A stretch of 64,000 nucleotides of DNA, taken from assembly GCA_902168185.1 (NCBI GenBank), contig CABHOV010000034.1, positions 237,709-301,708 on the forward strand, written 5' to 3'. A program made the position numbers and the translations under genes. Positions 7,908 through 17,200 of this stretch are shown one piece after another. Origin of the DNA: an uncultured Bacteroides sp. (lineage in GTDB: Bacteria > Bacteroidota > Bacteroidia > Cytophagales > Cyclobacteriaceae). Under the pieces are notes generated by a model. The model made no database searches and was not told where the DNA came from. It saw only the letters and a list, made by a program, of their open reading frames with translations. Position 1 is the first letter of the stretch; the number at the start of each line of letters is the position of its first letter.

Positions 7908-8780
7908 GTGGATCCAAAAAAGTCAATTACAATTTTAAAGGAGATCAGAGATTACATTATTCCTCTTGGGGAGGAAGAGTTGTATCAACTGGAGCAGAAT
8001 ATCTTAAGAGAAGGCTGCCGGGAACCGCTTATTGTTTGGATAAAAAATGATCAACAGGTTTTGGTGGACGGTCATAATCGCTTTAAAATCTGCCAAAAAA
8101 ATAATATTCCATTTAAGATTAAGAAAAAAGACTTTAAGGACCTTGATGAAGTGAAGGTTTGGATGGTAGAGAACCAGATGGGCCGTAGGAATCTGAGCGC
8201 AGATCAAATGAGCTACTATCGCGGTCTAAAATACCTTTCTCTGAGAAAGAAAAAGGGCGGCTATGAAAATGTGAAATCGAAGGGTCAAAATGACACATCA
8301 ACCTCGGAGTTTCTTGCCAATCATTTTAACGTCAGTGAGAGTACAGTAAAACGGGATGCTAAGTTTGCTGAAGGCCTTAATATTATTGGCCGAACGAATC
8401 CTAAGCTGAAAATGAAGGTTCTGACCGGCGAAGCCAAGGTAAAAAAATCAGACGTTCAGATTCTTGCCGGGGCAAAAAACACCGAAAAAATAAGCATTAA
8501 GAATGAGGCAGATCTCTTTAACAAAGCAAAAGTTATTCGAGAGGAGATTCTAAACGAAGTTGAGAGCAATGTTAAAAAGATCCATGGCGACAAGATTGCC
8601 CGAGCGCAGGAGATCATGAACACGCATGAGCCCATGTTCGTGAATCGTGAGGAGAGATTAAGGAAAACTAAAGGAATGATCATTAGTTCAATAAACAGGG
8701 CCATAAATAAGCGGGATGTAAATGCAATTAAGGAATTGAAGAAGCTTATAGAAAGGTTGGCAGATGAAATTATGGGTTAA
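7908..8780 (+). CDS. ParB/sulfiredoxin-like nuclease-fold protein
   Basis: This 290-aa protein has an N-terminal ParB/Srx-like domain (about 10-95): EELYQLEQNILREGCREPLIVW followed by the signature LVDGHNRFKICQ, where a (D/G)GHxR core is typical of ParB-like CTP or nucleotide-binding folds. The middle part (about 130-160, FLANHFNVSESTVKRDAKF) looks like a helix-turn-helix. The C-terminal 90 residues are charged and helical and may form a coiled coil. The start codon is GTG at 7908; an ATG at 7891 is out of frame. Such proteins occur on plasmids and integrated elements and are not necessarily partition proteins, since no ParA is adjacent here. Its position next to the integrase suggests it belongs to the mobile element. 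Confidence 0.7.
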   Translation: MDPKKSITILKEIRDYIIPLGEEELYQLEQNILREGCREPLIVWIKNDQQVLVDGHNRFKICQKNNIPFKIKKKDFKDLDEVKVWMVENQMGRRNLSADQMSYYRGLKYLSLRKKKGGYENVKSKGQNDTSTSEFLANHFNVSESTVKRDAKFAEGLNIIGRTNPKLKMKVLTGEAKVKKSDVQILAGAKNTEKISIKNEADLFNKAKVIREEILNEVESNVKKIHGDKIARAQEIMNTHEPMFVNREERLRKTKGMIISSINRAINKRDVNAIKELKKLIERLADEIMG

Positions 8781-8809
8781 CGGATTGTGCCAACTGCTAT
8801 CACAATCCG
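8781..8809 (+). terminator. Hairpin directly after the ParB-like gene
   Basis: A perfect 9-bp inverted repeat, CGGATTGTG (8781-8789) and CACAATCCG (8801-8809), begins at the first base after the stop codon. There is no immediate T run; CTTTTT follows about 7 nt later. It is probably a weak terminator or an mRNA-stabilising hairpin. Confidence 0.45.
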
Positions 8810-8874
8810 ACGATTGCTTTTTCATCCGATGATCTCGTTCTCAAATGTGATATGCGACTGTGGTGAATGGACGA

Positions 8875-8976
8875 ATGATTGGAAGGTTGCTTAAAAAAAT
8901 GCCTAAAAAAGAACAACTTACTGCATTAAAAACTATACTTGCCGGTGATCTGTTCCGGCGGTTCCCGATGGAATAA
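8875..8976 (+). CDS. Small open frame or gene fragment (33 codons)
   Basis: A short frame (MIGRLLKKMPKKEQ, then LTALKTILAGDLFRRFPME) has the composition of a real protein but no recognised family. It could be the remaining N-terminus of a lost gene. It is included because the 240-nt interval between the ParB-like gene and the glycosyltransferase is otherwise empty. Confidence 0.2.
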   Translation: MIGRLLKKMPKKEQLTALKTILAGDLFRRFPME

Positions 8977-9023
8977 GGTTATGACAAGCTAAAAGTTGCT
9001 TTACCACCGTATTTTTAATTTAT

Positions 9024-9776
9024 ATGCATCAACCTTCTGTTACTTGCATTTGCAATACAAGAAAGAGACCTCATTTTTTAGAAAGGGCAATTAAAAATTT
9101 TAATGCCCAGACTTATGAAAACAAGGAACTATTAATTACTTATGAAGACGATGATGATTTAACACATCAAATTGTCAGTGGTCTGAATTCTCCAAACATA
9201 AAAACACTTCGGATACCATCTGCGCCAGAATTCACGCTAGGAACGCTAAGAAACTTAGCCGTTGAGAGCTGTTCTAGTGAAGTCATTTGTGTTTGGGACG
9301 ATGATGACTGGTACCACGTAGATAGGATCAAGGTACAGGTCGCAAGCCTACTTAGCAGCCATAAACCGGTTTGTGTGATGGCTTATTTGCTATTGTTCAA
9401 CTGTTATGAAAATCAGGCTTACTTAAGTCAATTGAGAACCTGGGAAAACAGCGTGGTTTGCTTAAGATCAGCGTTTAATGATGAGGTAAAATATGGAGAT
9501 TTAGAGAGAAGCGAGGACTTGGTCTTAGTAGAACAATTTATAAAACTGAACATGATCTACCCGATCTTAGTACCTCATCTTTATACCTACGTTCTTCATG
9601 GCAAAAATACGTGGGATCATGATCATCGTAATTTACTATGTTCAGAAGGTCGAAAACTGTCAAAAGAATCCAGCTTATTGTTACAGGATATACTCAATGG
9701 CAAATACTCTTTTGAAGAAGGATCTGAACTACTTCAAAGCCCGCAAATGGTTTCCCAGTTCAGGTATATTCCTTGA
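9024..9776 (+). CDS. Family 2 glycosyltransferase
   Basis: This 250-aa GT-A fold protein lacks membrane segments. The N-terminus (PSVTCICNTRKRPHFLERAI) is the typical nucleotide-sugar-binding start, followed by FNAQTYENKELLITYEDDDD. The metal-binding acidic motif appears as WDDDDWYHVDRI (about 91-102), the extended DxD of GT2 enzymes. The C-terminal part is shorter than in processive enzymes, consistent with transfer of a single sugar. It is the only plus-strand gene next to the minus-strand ABC exporter gene, which converges on it. Whether it glycosylates the cluster peptide or a surface glycan cannot be told. Confidence 0.8.
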   Translation: MHQPSVTCICNTRKRPHFLERAIKNFNAQTYENKELLITYEDDDDLTHQIVSGLNSPNIKTLRIPSAPEFTLGTLRNLAVESCSSEVICVWDDDDWYHVDRIKVQVASLLSSHKPVCVMAYLLLFNCYENQAYLSQLRTWENSVVCLRSAFNDEVKYGDLERSEDLVLVEQFIKLNMIYPILVPHLYTYVLHGKNTWDHDHRNLLCSEGRKLSKESSLLLQDILNGKYSFEEGSELLQSPQMVSQFRYIP

Positions 9777-9834
9777 CACGAATAATGATGCAACCGTGCC
9801 TTAATCTAGTTTATTGTACGAGCTTGCGTACTTA

Positions 9835-11649
9835 TTAATCTTCACATAAGGATACTGAGGCTCCATATCGATCTGCTTGAGTTTTAAATAATCTTGCATA
9901 TTCTTTATTCTGTAGCATAAGATTCTTGTGAGATCCCTGTTCAATTATCTTCCCCTGATCAAACAAGAAAATGTTGTCTTGGTATTGGAGCGTATTAAAC
10001 CGGTGAGTTATTAAGATTACCGTTTTATCAGTCATCTTAGTTTTAATGGTGTCAAATATTTTTTCTTCGGAGGCGACATCGACCGAAGCAGTAGGCTCAT
10101 CCAAAATCGTAATTGGAGCATTACGGTAAAAAATCCTAGCCACTGAAAGGCGTTGGTGCTGGCCTTTTGATAATTCTATTCCATCCAGGTAGCCTTTCCA
10201 AACCAATCTGTCATAATCTTTGATGAACTCATCTGATCCCGAGGATTGTGCAGCAACCTTTAACCGCTCATTTGAGTCATTGTTCACGCTTGAAACATCA
10301 CCAATTTTTATTGCCTCACGGAATGTGACATTGTAGACTGGAAAATCTTGTAACAAGATACCCAGGGAATTTTGCCATGCTGCCAAATTGATATCGCGTA
10401 AATCTCTGCCATTTACTAAAATGCTCCCTTCCGTTGGATCATAAACGCGGCTAAGGAGCTTTATTAGTGTCGTTTTTCCGGAACCGTTTGCACCGACAAT
10501 AGCCACCTTTTGTCCTGGCAATATTGAGAATGAAATATTTTCCAGAACGTATGGATTGGCTATCGTTTCGTCTGGGTATTTAAACGAAACATTTTTAAAT
10601 TCAATTAAAGGTGGTTGAGCAAATTTAGGGGCTATGTCATTTGCGTTTGATTTGATCTTAGGCTGAATACTAAAGAGTTCAAACCAGCGCGCTGCGTATC
10701 TTGAGGCATCTTCAACTCCTGAAATCGATTCAACCAATCCATTGATGGTCTGATAAAATTTCGTGTAGGTTGTAAAAGCTAAAATCAGGCCGCCTATCGG
10801 TATCTGACCATGAATTGTTTCCCATGCAATAAGTGCAATCGCTGCGAATAAAAAAATCAAATACCATAGACTTAGCAGACTATAGGAGATCGTCTTTTTC
10901 CTTTCAGCAGTTGTAATACTGTTATCAACCGTTTTTATCCTACTAGAGATCTGATCCTTTAACCAATCCTTAAGATTTAATAGAACTGTGTCAACAGCTT
11001 TGTTAAACTCTTCAAAGTGTGCTACACGGTTGGTGATAAATCTGTAATCTTCAATAGCCGCCTTCCGTATACGAAATACTTCGATGCTATATTTCTTATA
11101 CACCTGATAGATAGGCGCTGCTGCCAGTAGTGAAAAAAGAACAAGCCAAGGACTCAATGACCACAGGACTCCCAATGATATAAAAATCCCAAAGATGTTT
11201 CCTACCGTTATAAAGATAAAGTCCTGAACATTTGAAATGCTGTCTGTCCCCCACTCTTTCGCACTTCGCAGCAAATTCTGATAAGAGCTGCTCTCAATTG
11301 TTCCTATATCAAGCAGGGACTGCTTTTCAATTTTATAAACTGTAAGCTGATAATTGTTGTCTCTGCGAAATTTTCCACGGTAAAACAATCCTGCATTTGT
11401 TAATACAGTCGGCACCAAAAATGAAAAAACTAAAACGATCGATGCAAAAAATAATTCATCGGTAGCTGAACCATCTTGTTTCAGCTTAACAATTGCATTA
11501 ACAATCGATGCGAAGCTGATAAACTGCACATAGACCATCGCATTTTGTATTATGCTAAATGCGACTAAGATTAAGAAGACATTTCTATTGGTCTTCCATG
11601 TAAAATCCAGACATTTTCTGATTGTACCTATGGTGCTTTTACTTTCCAT
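9835..11649 (-). CDS. ABC exporter, fused permease and ATPase (peptide-type)
   Basis: This 604-aa half-transporter has a transmembrane domain of about six helices (about 20-310) and a C-terminal ATPase. The ATPase shows Walker A GANGSGKTT (386-394), a signature reading LSKGQ instead of LSGGQ, Walker B ITILDEPTAS and the switch histidine in THRFN. The architecture is that of MsbA/NRPS-peptide exporters, which work as homodimers. It is the last gene of the minus-strand run that includes the NRPS operon, 108 nt after the preceding gene, so export of the peptide or of a precursor is the natural inference. An inverted repeat at 11680-11701 sits just upstream of its start and may give it separate regulation. 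Confidence 0.85.
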   Translation of the reverse strand: MESKSTIGTIRKCLDFTWKTNRNVFLILVAFSIIQNAMVYVQFISFASIVNAIVKLKQDGSATDELFFASIVLVFSFLVPTVLTNAGLFYRGKFRRDNNYQLTVYKIEKQSLLDIGTIESSSYQNLLRSAKEWGTDSISNVQDFIFITVGNIFGIFISLGVLWSLSPWLVLFSLLAAAPIYQVYKKYSIEVFRIRKAAIEDYRFITNRVAHFEEFNKAVDTVLLNLKDWLKDQISSRIKTVDNSITTAERKKTISYSLLSLWYLIFLFAAIALIAWETIHGQIPIGGLILAFTTYTKFYQTINGLVESISGVEDASRYAARWFELFSIQPKIKSNANDIAPKFAQPPLIEFKNVSFKYPDETIANPYVLENISFSILPGQKVAIVGANGSGKTTLIKLLSRVYDPTEGSILVNGRDLRDINLAAWQNSLGILLQDFPVYNVTFREAIKIGDVSSVNNDSNERLKVAAQSSGSDEFIKDYDRLVWKGYLDGIELSKGQHQRLSVARIFYRNAPITILDEPTASVDVASEEKIFDTIKTKMTDKTVILITHRFNTLQYQDNIFLFDQGKIIEQGSHKNLMLQNKEYARLFKTQADRYGASVSLCED

Positions 11650-11679
11650 ATTTCCTCTTATTTCTCTGACTTGTTAATA

Positions 11680-11701
11680 TCGAATGATAACTATCATTCG
11701 A
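11680..11701. promoter_or_regulatory. Perfect palindrome in front of the ABC exporter gene
   Basis: Two perfect 10-nt arms, TCGAATGATA and TATCATTCGA, are separated by AC. The site is 31 nt upstream of the exporter start codon and downstream of the preceding glycosyltransferase gene. Symmetry and position suit a repressor operator. The absence of a T run argues against a terminator. The TCGAA/TTCGA ends recall the 25-nt motif found upstream of three sugar-gene units in this window, but the interior and length differ. Confidence 0.5.
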
Positions 11702-11757
11702 ATGATTAATGTCTGAACGTTTTCAAACCCAATACCTTGACTTCCTTACTAGTCGGC

Positions 11758-12801
11758 TCACACATCGAACACTTCATACACCGAGGCCACACCAAATCCA
11801 TCCATATTTACCTCTGCAGAGGATTTAAGGTTATCTTCAGATGTTATTTCTCCTCGCAGCAATGAATATCTAAAACTAGCCTGGAGCTTAGGTATCCGGA
11901 TGAACGATTCACCTTTACCATTTTTGTATGTTGCACCTTCATCCACCGTGGTTAATTCCAGAAGCATTTTACCTTCCACTTGCAATTCAATTTTATTCTT
12001 GCTCATTGTCCACTCACCATACAGAAAATCAACTCTTTCGTTAAGCGGTCGCTCGTGATCCGCGCTAAGGTTGGAAACTTTTATACACTCAAATCGATTG
12101 CTTTTTTTTAACAAGTATGCCTTAGTTCCTCGCTCTGACGTTGACTCAAGTCCAAACTCGATTTCATTTATATAGACGCCATTGTTCATACGATCGCCAA
12201 TATTGTGTTTTATAGCATCTAAATATTGAACATCTTTAATTTTTACGCGTCTTCGACCATACTTTTCAAGTCGGTTGTAAAGGTCATTGTCCTCGTGACC
12301 ATAGTCCACAATTCGCTCATCATACCCACGAACAGTTTCAAAATCAGTTTTCCAAGTGCAAACCCGACCGGCGACATTACCATCTCCGTCTTTTCCTCCA
12401 ATGAGAAATATATTTGAATCGTAATGAAACTGATTATTGATGTAGTGAGCGAATTTTTTTCCGGTAAAATTATCAGCATCAACATTGCACACGATATCTC
12501 CGGAAGCGAATCGGGTTACGATATTTTTTGCATGGGACCGCTTAAAAAACTCAAATTGGCTATTCTTTATGTAGATCAATTTTCGACTCTTTATTTGATC
12601 CATCATATTTTCCCTTATCCAATTGTCAATATCATCGCTACTATTGTAGTTGAGTAAAACAAATTCCAAATTATCATAACCCAAATTGTCGTTAATGTTT
12701 TTAGGAAGGGTTTCCTGAATATGATGGAGTCTATTCATTGAGGTAGTACAAAAGGAAATTTTAAGTTGGCTGGGCATTTTTAAAACATTCATTTTACTCA
12801 T
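11758..12801 (-). CDS. Glycosyltransferase, GT2/GT7-like
   Basis: This 347-aa protein starts with a GT-A nucleotide-sugar-binding segment (LKISFCTTSMNRLHHIQETL). It contains the DxD motif in CNVDADNFTG (about 118-127), and the segment RGYDERIVDYGHEDNDLYNRL (about 168-188) matches the galactosyltransferase-type (glyco_transf_7C) acceptor region. The last 130 residues, with several beta-like stretches, do not belong to the catalytic domain and are unrecognised; they may bind the acceptor. The gene lies 22 nt downstream of the AsnO-like oxygenase gene on the same strand, so the two are probably co-transcribed. A hydroxylated residue would be a natural glycosylation site, but that link is inference. 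Confidence 0.75.
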   Translation of the reverse strand: MSKMNVLKMPSQLKISFCTTSMNRLHHIQETLPKNINDNLGYDNLEFVLLNYNSSDDIDNWIRENMMDQIKSRKLIYIKNSQFEFFKRSHAKNIVTRFASGDIVCNVDADNFTGKKFAHYINNQFHYDSNIFLIGGKDGDGNVAGRVCTWKTDFETVRGYDERIVDYGHEDNDLYNRLEKYGRRRVKIKDVQYLDAIKHNIGDRMNNGVYINEIEFGLESTSERGTKAYLLKKSNRFECIKVSNLSADHERPLNERVDFLYGEWTMSKNKIELQVEGKMLLELTTVDEGATYKNGKGESFIRIPKLQASFRYSLLRGEITSEDNLKSSAEVNMDGFGVASVYEVFDV

Positions 12802-12822
12802 CCGTATAATTACTTCCTTTGA

Positions 12823-14085
12823 CTAAACGATCCTACTAGCCTTAATTGGCGTTAAAAAACAGGCAAGTCGTGACAGATCAGCAGCCCGTCCAGTCAACTT
12901 CTTGATTTCCTCTGGATGGTATACATACTTTGAGAACTCGGAAGTCAGTTCTCCATCAGGCGAAATCCATCCCAAACGAAGCATATCGTTAAAATCTTCT
13001 GGCGCAATGTGCGTCTCGCTATGATGACCTACGGCTTCTTTGTTCCATAGGCTCTTTTGAAAATATCCTCGAAGGAACCATCTGTCCATTCCATCAAATG
13101 TGGGTGTATAACCGGTTCTCGTATGGCATGTCAAGCGATTGTTAATCAACAATGCGTTTCCTGCAGATATTATCGTTCCTACTGTATTTTCCTCAATAAA
13201 ATCTTCAAGCTTCCTTAACCATTCAACGTCATCATCCGATGCGCAATCCGTACCATTGAAATTGATATTTAGTCCAATACCTGAGTCATTAAATTCAATC
13301 GGCGGTAAAAGCGAATAGGTATTTGTTCCCAATGGAATTCCCTGCTTTTCCATTTGAACATATAGATCGGGTGCTTTAAACCTAAATAGAGATCTATTTT
13401 TTCGCAGGATGTGATTTTCATCCAAGCCCTTCAAGGCGGCAGATGAGAAGACTAACGTCTTAGCATCGGATGCTTCTCTAACTCCCAAAAGGATAAGGTA
13501 GTCGGGGCGTTTACGGTGCCATGCACTTTCGCAATGAAAAGGAAAATTGTTATCAAAACCTCCGGCACCTTTTTGTGACTGCAATTTTTTAATTGGAACA
13601 ATATTGTCAATGAGGGGTGCTGCCCCAAGTCCTTCTTGGCGAAAATTAAAAACTTCCGCTCCTGTCAAATCACCGAGTGCCAACAGAAGGACTTCGGCAA
13701 TAAACGTTGTTTTATAATTCGGCTCCAATGCGCCGCCCTTTATAGGTGTAGCCGGAAGGTCTTTGTCTACTGGCAGACCTCGTATCAGAATAGAGCCTAT
13801 ACCTGTTTCCAACTCAGCTTTAATATGCTTTTTAACATCATCAGGAAAATAGTTCGCCAGTTGCTTCGCTGCGTTGATAAATTGTTCCTGTTCCTCTCGT
13901 ATGTAGGGGTTAAATGCAATACGAACTGCTAGGTCGTATATGAGTTGACTCTGCTCAGCAGTCAGGTCTACAATTGCGTGTTGGGGATATTCACAGATTT
14001 TATCTCTGGAATAGTTCATTTCTTTTGTGGTCCGATAATCAATCCATGTCATAGCTATATCAGTGTGTATGTTATATCGATTCAT
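12823..14085 (-). CDS. Fe(II)/2-oxoglutarate oxygenase, AsnO/VioC (clavaminate synthase) type
   Basis: This 420-aa member of the TauD/clavaminate synthase-like superfamily belongs to the branch that beta-hydroxylates free amino acids (AsnO on Asn, VioC on Arg). The iron-binding HxE motif, distinctive of this branch in place of HxD, is H184-C-E186 in FHCESAWHRKRPD. The distal histidine is H321 (TCHTRTGYTPTFDGMDRW) and the 2-oxoglutarate-binding arginine is R339 (FLRGYF). Two A domains of the cluster carry Asn-like codes, so hydroxylation of Asn before or after loading is a reasonable guess. The gene follows the last NRPS gene of the operon by 140 nt. The protein is longer than AsnO by about 80 residues, partly at the N-terminus; in-frame Met codons at 12 and 23 are alternative starts. 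Confidence 0.8.
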   Translation of the reverse strand: MNRYNIHTDIAMTWIDYRTTKEMNYSRDKICEYPQHAIVDLTAEQSQLIYDLAVRIAFNPYIREEQEQFINAAKQLANYFPDDVKKHIKAELETGIGSILIRGLPVDKDLPATPIKGGALEPNYKTTFIAEVLLLALGDLTGAEVFNFRQEGLGAAPLIDNIVPIKKLQSQKGAGGFDNNFPFHCESAWHRKRPDYLILLGVREASDAKTLVFSSAALKGLDENHILRKNRSLFRFKAPDLYVQMEKQGIPLGTNTYSLLPPIEFNDSGIGLNINFNGTDCASDDDVEWLRKLEDFIEENTVGTIISAGNALLINNRLTCHTRTGYTPTFDGMDRWFLRGYFQKSLWNKEAVGHHSETHIAPEDFNDMLRLGWISPDGELTSEFSKYVYHPEEIKKLTGRAADLSRLACFLTPIKASRIV

Positions 14086-14225
14086 TCTTATTCAACAGTT
14101 CTCTGGTATACTCAGAGGACCTACTTGCAACGTCTTTGATTATGTAATGCGTTTGCCAGAAATGTTTTATTCGTTAGTGTAAAGAATAAGACAATGCGTT
14201 CTGCGTATTGAAAACAGTTGTTGCA

Positions 14226-17200
14226 TTACAACCTGACCGTTTCCAATCCACCGATTTCAACGTCAGGTCTATGATTCAATTCAATAAATCTGGCTAAGTT
14301 CTCAATTGTATTAAGTTCAAAGAAAGTACTGATTGATATTTCAGCATTCAAATTTTTCCTTATCCGCGAGATTAACTGAATCGACAACAACGAGTCTCCA
14401 CCGAGTTCAAAAAAATCATCCTTTATGTTTATTGAATCGAGGCCAAGAAGTTGCTTCCAGATTTCACAAAGCTGTACTTCCAACTCTGTCAATGGTCGCA
14501 TATTTTCAGTGCTGGTTACTTTAGTCAATTTCGATAGCAACATCTTTCTGTCAACCTTACCTTCGCGTGTTAGTGGAATCTGATCAACTATAACTATCTC
14601 ATGCAACATCATGTAGTTCGGTATCAAGTCACCAAGTGCATTCTGCAACGCGACTACACGCTCCTTTTCATTAGCTAAACTGTCCATAGACTCACCTGCC
14701 AATTTTCCAGAATGAGTCAATACAACAAAACCGATCAATACGGCAGCAGTAGTTGATTGGCGTGTCGAGGAAACAACCTTTGCATCTTGTACACCTTGAA
14801 TTTTTCGCAGTGTGTGTTCAATTTCAGCCAACTCAATTCGATATCCTCGTATTTTAACTTGTTCATCGGCTCTACCAATAAATACTATATTCCCATCTGG
14901 TAACCACTTTCCAAAGTCTCCTGTCTTATAAAGTTTCCCTTCAGTAAACGTATTGACTATAAATTTTTCTTCGGTTAGCTTTTGATTATTCAAATATCCT
15001 CTGGCAACTTGAGACCCTGATATATATATTTCGCCAGTTACACCGATTGGCACCGGGTCACCCTTAACGTCCAGAATATAAATTTTCACATTGTCGATTG
15101 GTTTGCCAACCGGTACGACGGATTCTTCAGCAACATTGTTTTGATTGCCGGCGAACACGGAATAGGTGCAACACCCAACAGTCGCCTCCGTTGGTCCATA
15201 TTCATTTATTATCTCGATACCGGCAAACTGTGTCAACAATGGGCCGATCTGATCATAGTGAAGTTGCTCCCCTCCGATGATAATTCTCTTAGTCAGCTGG
15301 AATTCAGGGGACACAGATCCTTGTTCCAATAGTGGTATTTGACCTGGTGTTATCTTAATAAAATCATAAGGAGCGTTTTGTCGAAACGCGGGGTCCGTAA
15401 AAATATCGTGGGTTGAAACCGGAGCCAGGACGACTTTTTTTCCAGAGATAAGCGGGACAAAAAGTGAAGTTATCGAGGCGTCAAATGTGTAAGTCAAATG
15501 TGCATAGCTGCCACCCGTCTCAGAGTTCTTATTCAAGTAATAGCGTTCACCGTAAAGGACATAGTTCAATAAGTTTAGATGTTCAATCATTACGCCTTTC
15601 GGACTGCCTGTCGAACCGGATGTATATATCACGTAGGCCAAGCTGGTCGATTGTGAATGATTGAGATGTCCAGGGTTTTGACTTTCTACAACATCGGATT
15701 TATCATCGATATTTATACACTTCATCTCGGTGCCTATTTTATTCTTAAAGGAACCTGCATGAAGAACTATTTTAGCGTGAGCATCTGACAACATGAAATT
15801 AATTCGCTCGCTCGGATAAAGAGGATCAATCGGAAGGTAAGCCGCACCAGCTTTTAAAATGGCCAGAATGGCCACCACCATGTTAACGGATCGAGGTAGT
15901 AGCACAGGAACTACGTCATCAGGGCGAACGCCCTGCTCCATCAGATAATACCCTAGTTGATTTGAACGAATACCCAAATCACGATAACTCAAAATTTCAC
16001 TACCAAAAACAACAGCAATGTTTTCCGGAGTTTTGGCTACTTGAAAATCAAAAAGATCAATTATCGTCTGCTTCTGAACGCGGGGTACAGCGGTCTGATT
16101 AAATTCGTCAACGATCTTATGATACACTTTCCTATCTAAAATCTTGATATCCCCCAACCTAAGTTTATCACCACTTATAAATTGAGACAACACCGTTTGA
16201 AAATCCAGTTTCATTTGCCTGGCGAAAAAAGGTTTCAACAGAATGGTATTGTAAAAGAAATGTACGTTTATAGTCTCAAAAGCACCAATGGTGATATACA
16301 AGGGATAGTTGGACTGCTCCTGAACCAAGAGGTTATCAACTTTAAGTTGCCATTTATTTTCAGACACTATCTTCCGTACCGGGAAGTTTTGAAAGGCTAA
16401 AATGCTATCAAAAAGATCTCCTTGAATTCCAATCCATCTTTGAATATCGACAAGTGAGGCATACTGATGCTTCCGTGAATTTAACTGTGCCTGTTGCATT
16501 TTGGAAAGCCATTCCGTTACTTCCGTCTCATCGGAAAGCAACGAACGCAGAGGAAGAGTATTTATATACATACCAATGCGCTTTTCAACATTAGATAGTG
16601 ATTCAGGTCTACCCGAGGTCACAACACCGAATACAATGTCAGAGCTGTTCGTGTATTTATGTAACATAAACGACCACACACCCTGCATTAATGTATTGAC
16701 CGTTATATGGTGCCGCTTTGCAAATGATCGAATTTGTTGTGTAACATCGGCATCAATGGAAAGCGTTTCTTCACTGTAATTCCCAATTCCTTTATTTCGG
16801 TTGCTGGAGTTTTCCATAAATGGTAAGAGGGAGCCTTGTTCTATCCCATCGAGGTGGCGCCTCCAGTACGATTCTTCTGCTAATTTGTCACGCTGATCCA
16901 GGAATTCAATGTAATCAGCATAGCGATCTTCCGGAACCTTTTCAAGGGGCTTACCGGTCGCTAGAGAATCATAGATTGATAGAAATTCCTCCATCATTAA
17001 TGGCAACGACCATCCATCGTGTAATAGATGATGCGACGTCCACAACATGCGATAGTTAGACTCAGTCAGACGTAACAGTGTCACTCTCATTAAAGGCGCA
17101 TATGTGAAATCAAAGCCTTGTTTGAGATCTGCGTCTTCAACGCTAATCACTTTTAGTAGTTGCTCCTCGGGGGCCAGATGCTGCAAATCAATTATATCCA

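Noticed and set aside
7891..7938. ATG at 7891 as the start of the ParB-like gene
   Set aside because: It is out of frame and its frame closes after 15 codons; the GTG at 7908 opens the long frame.
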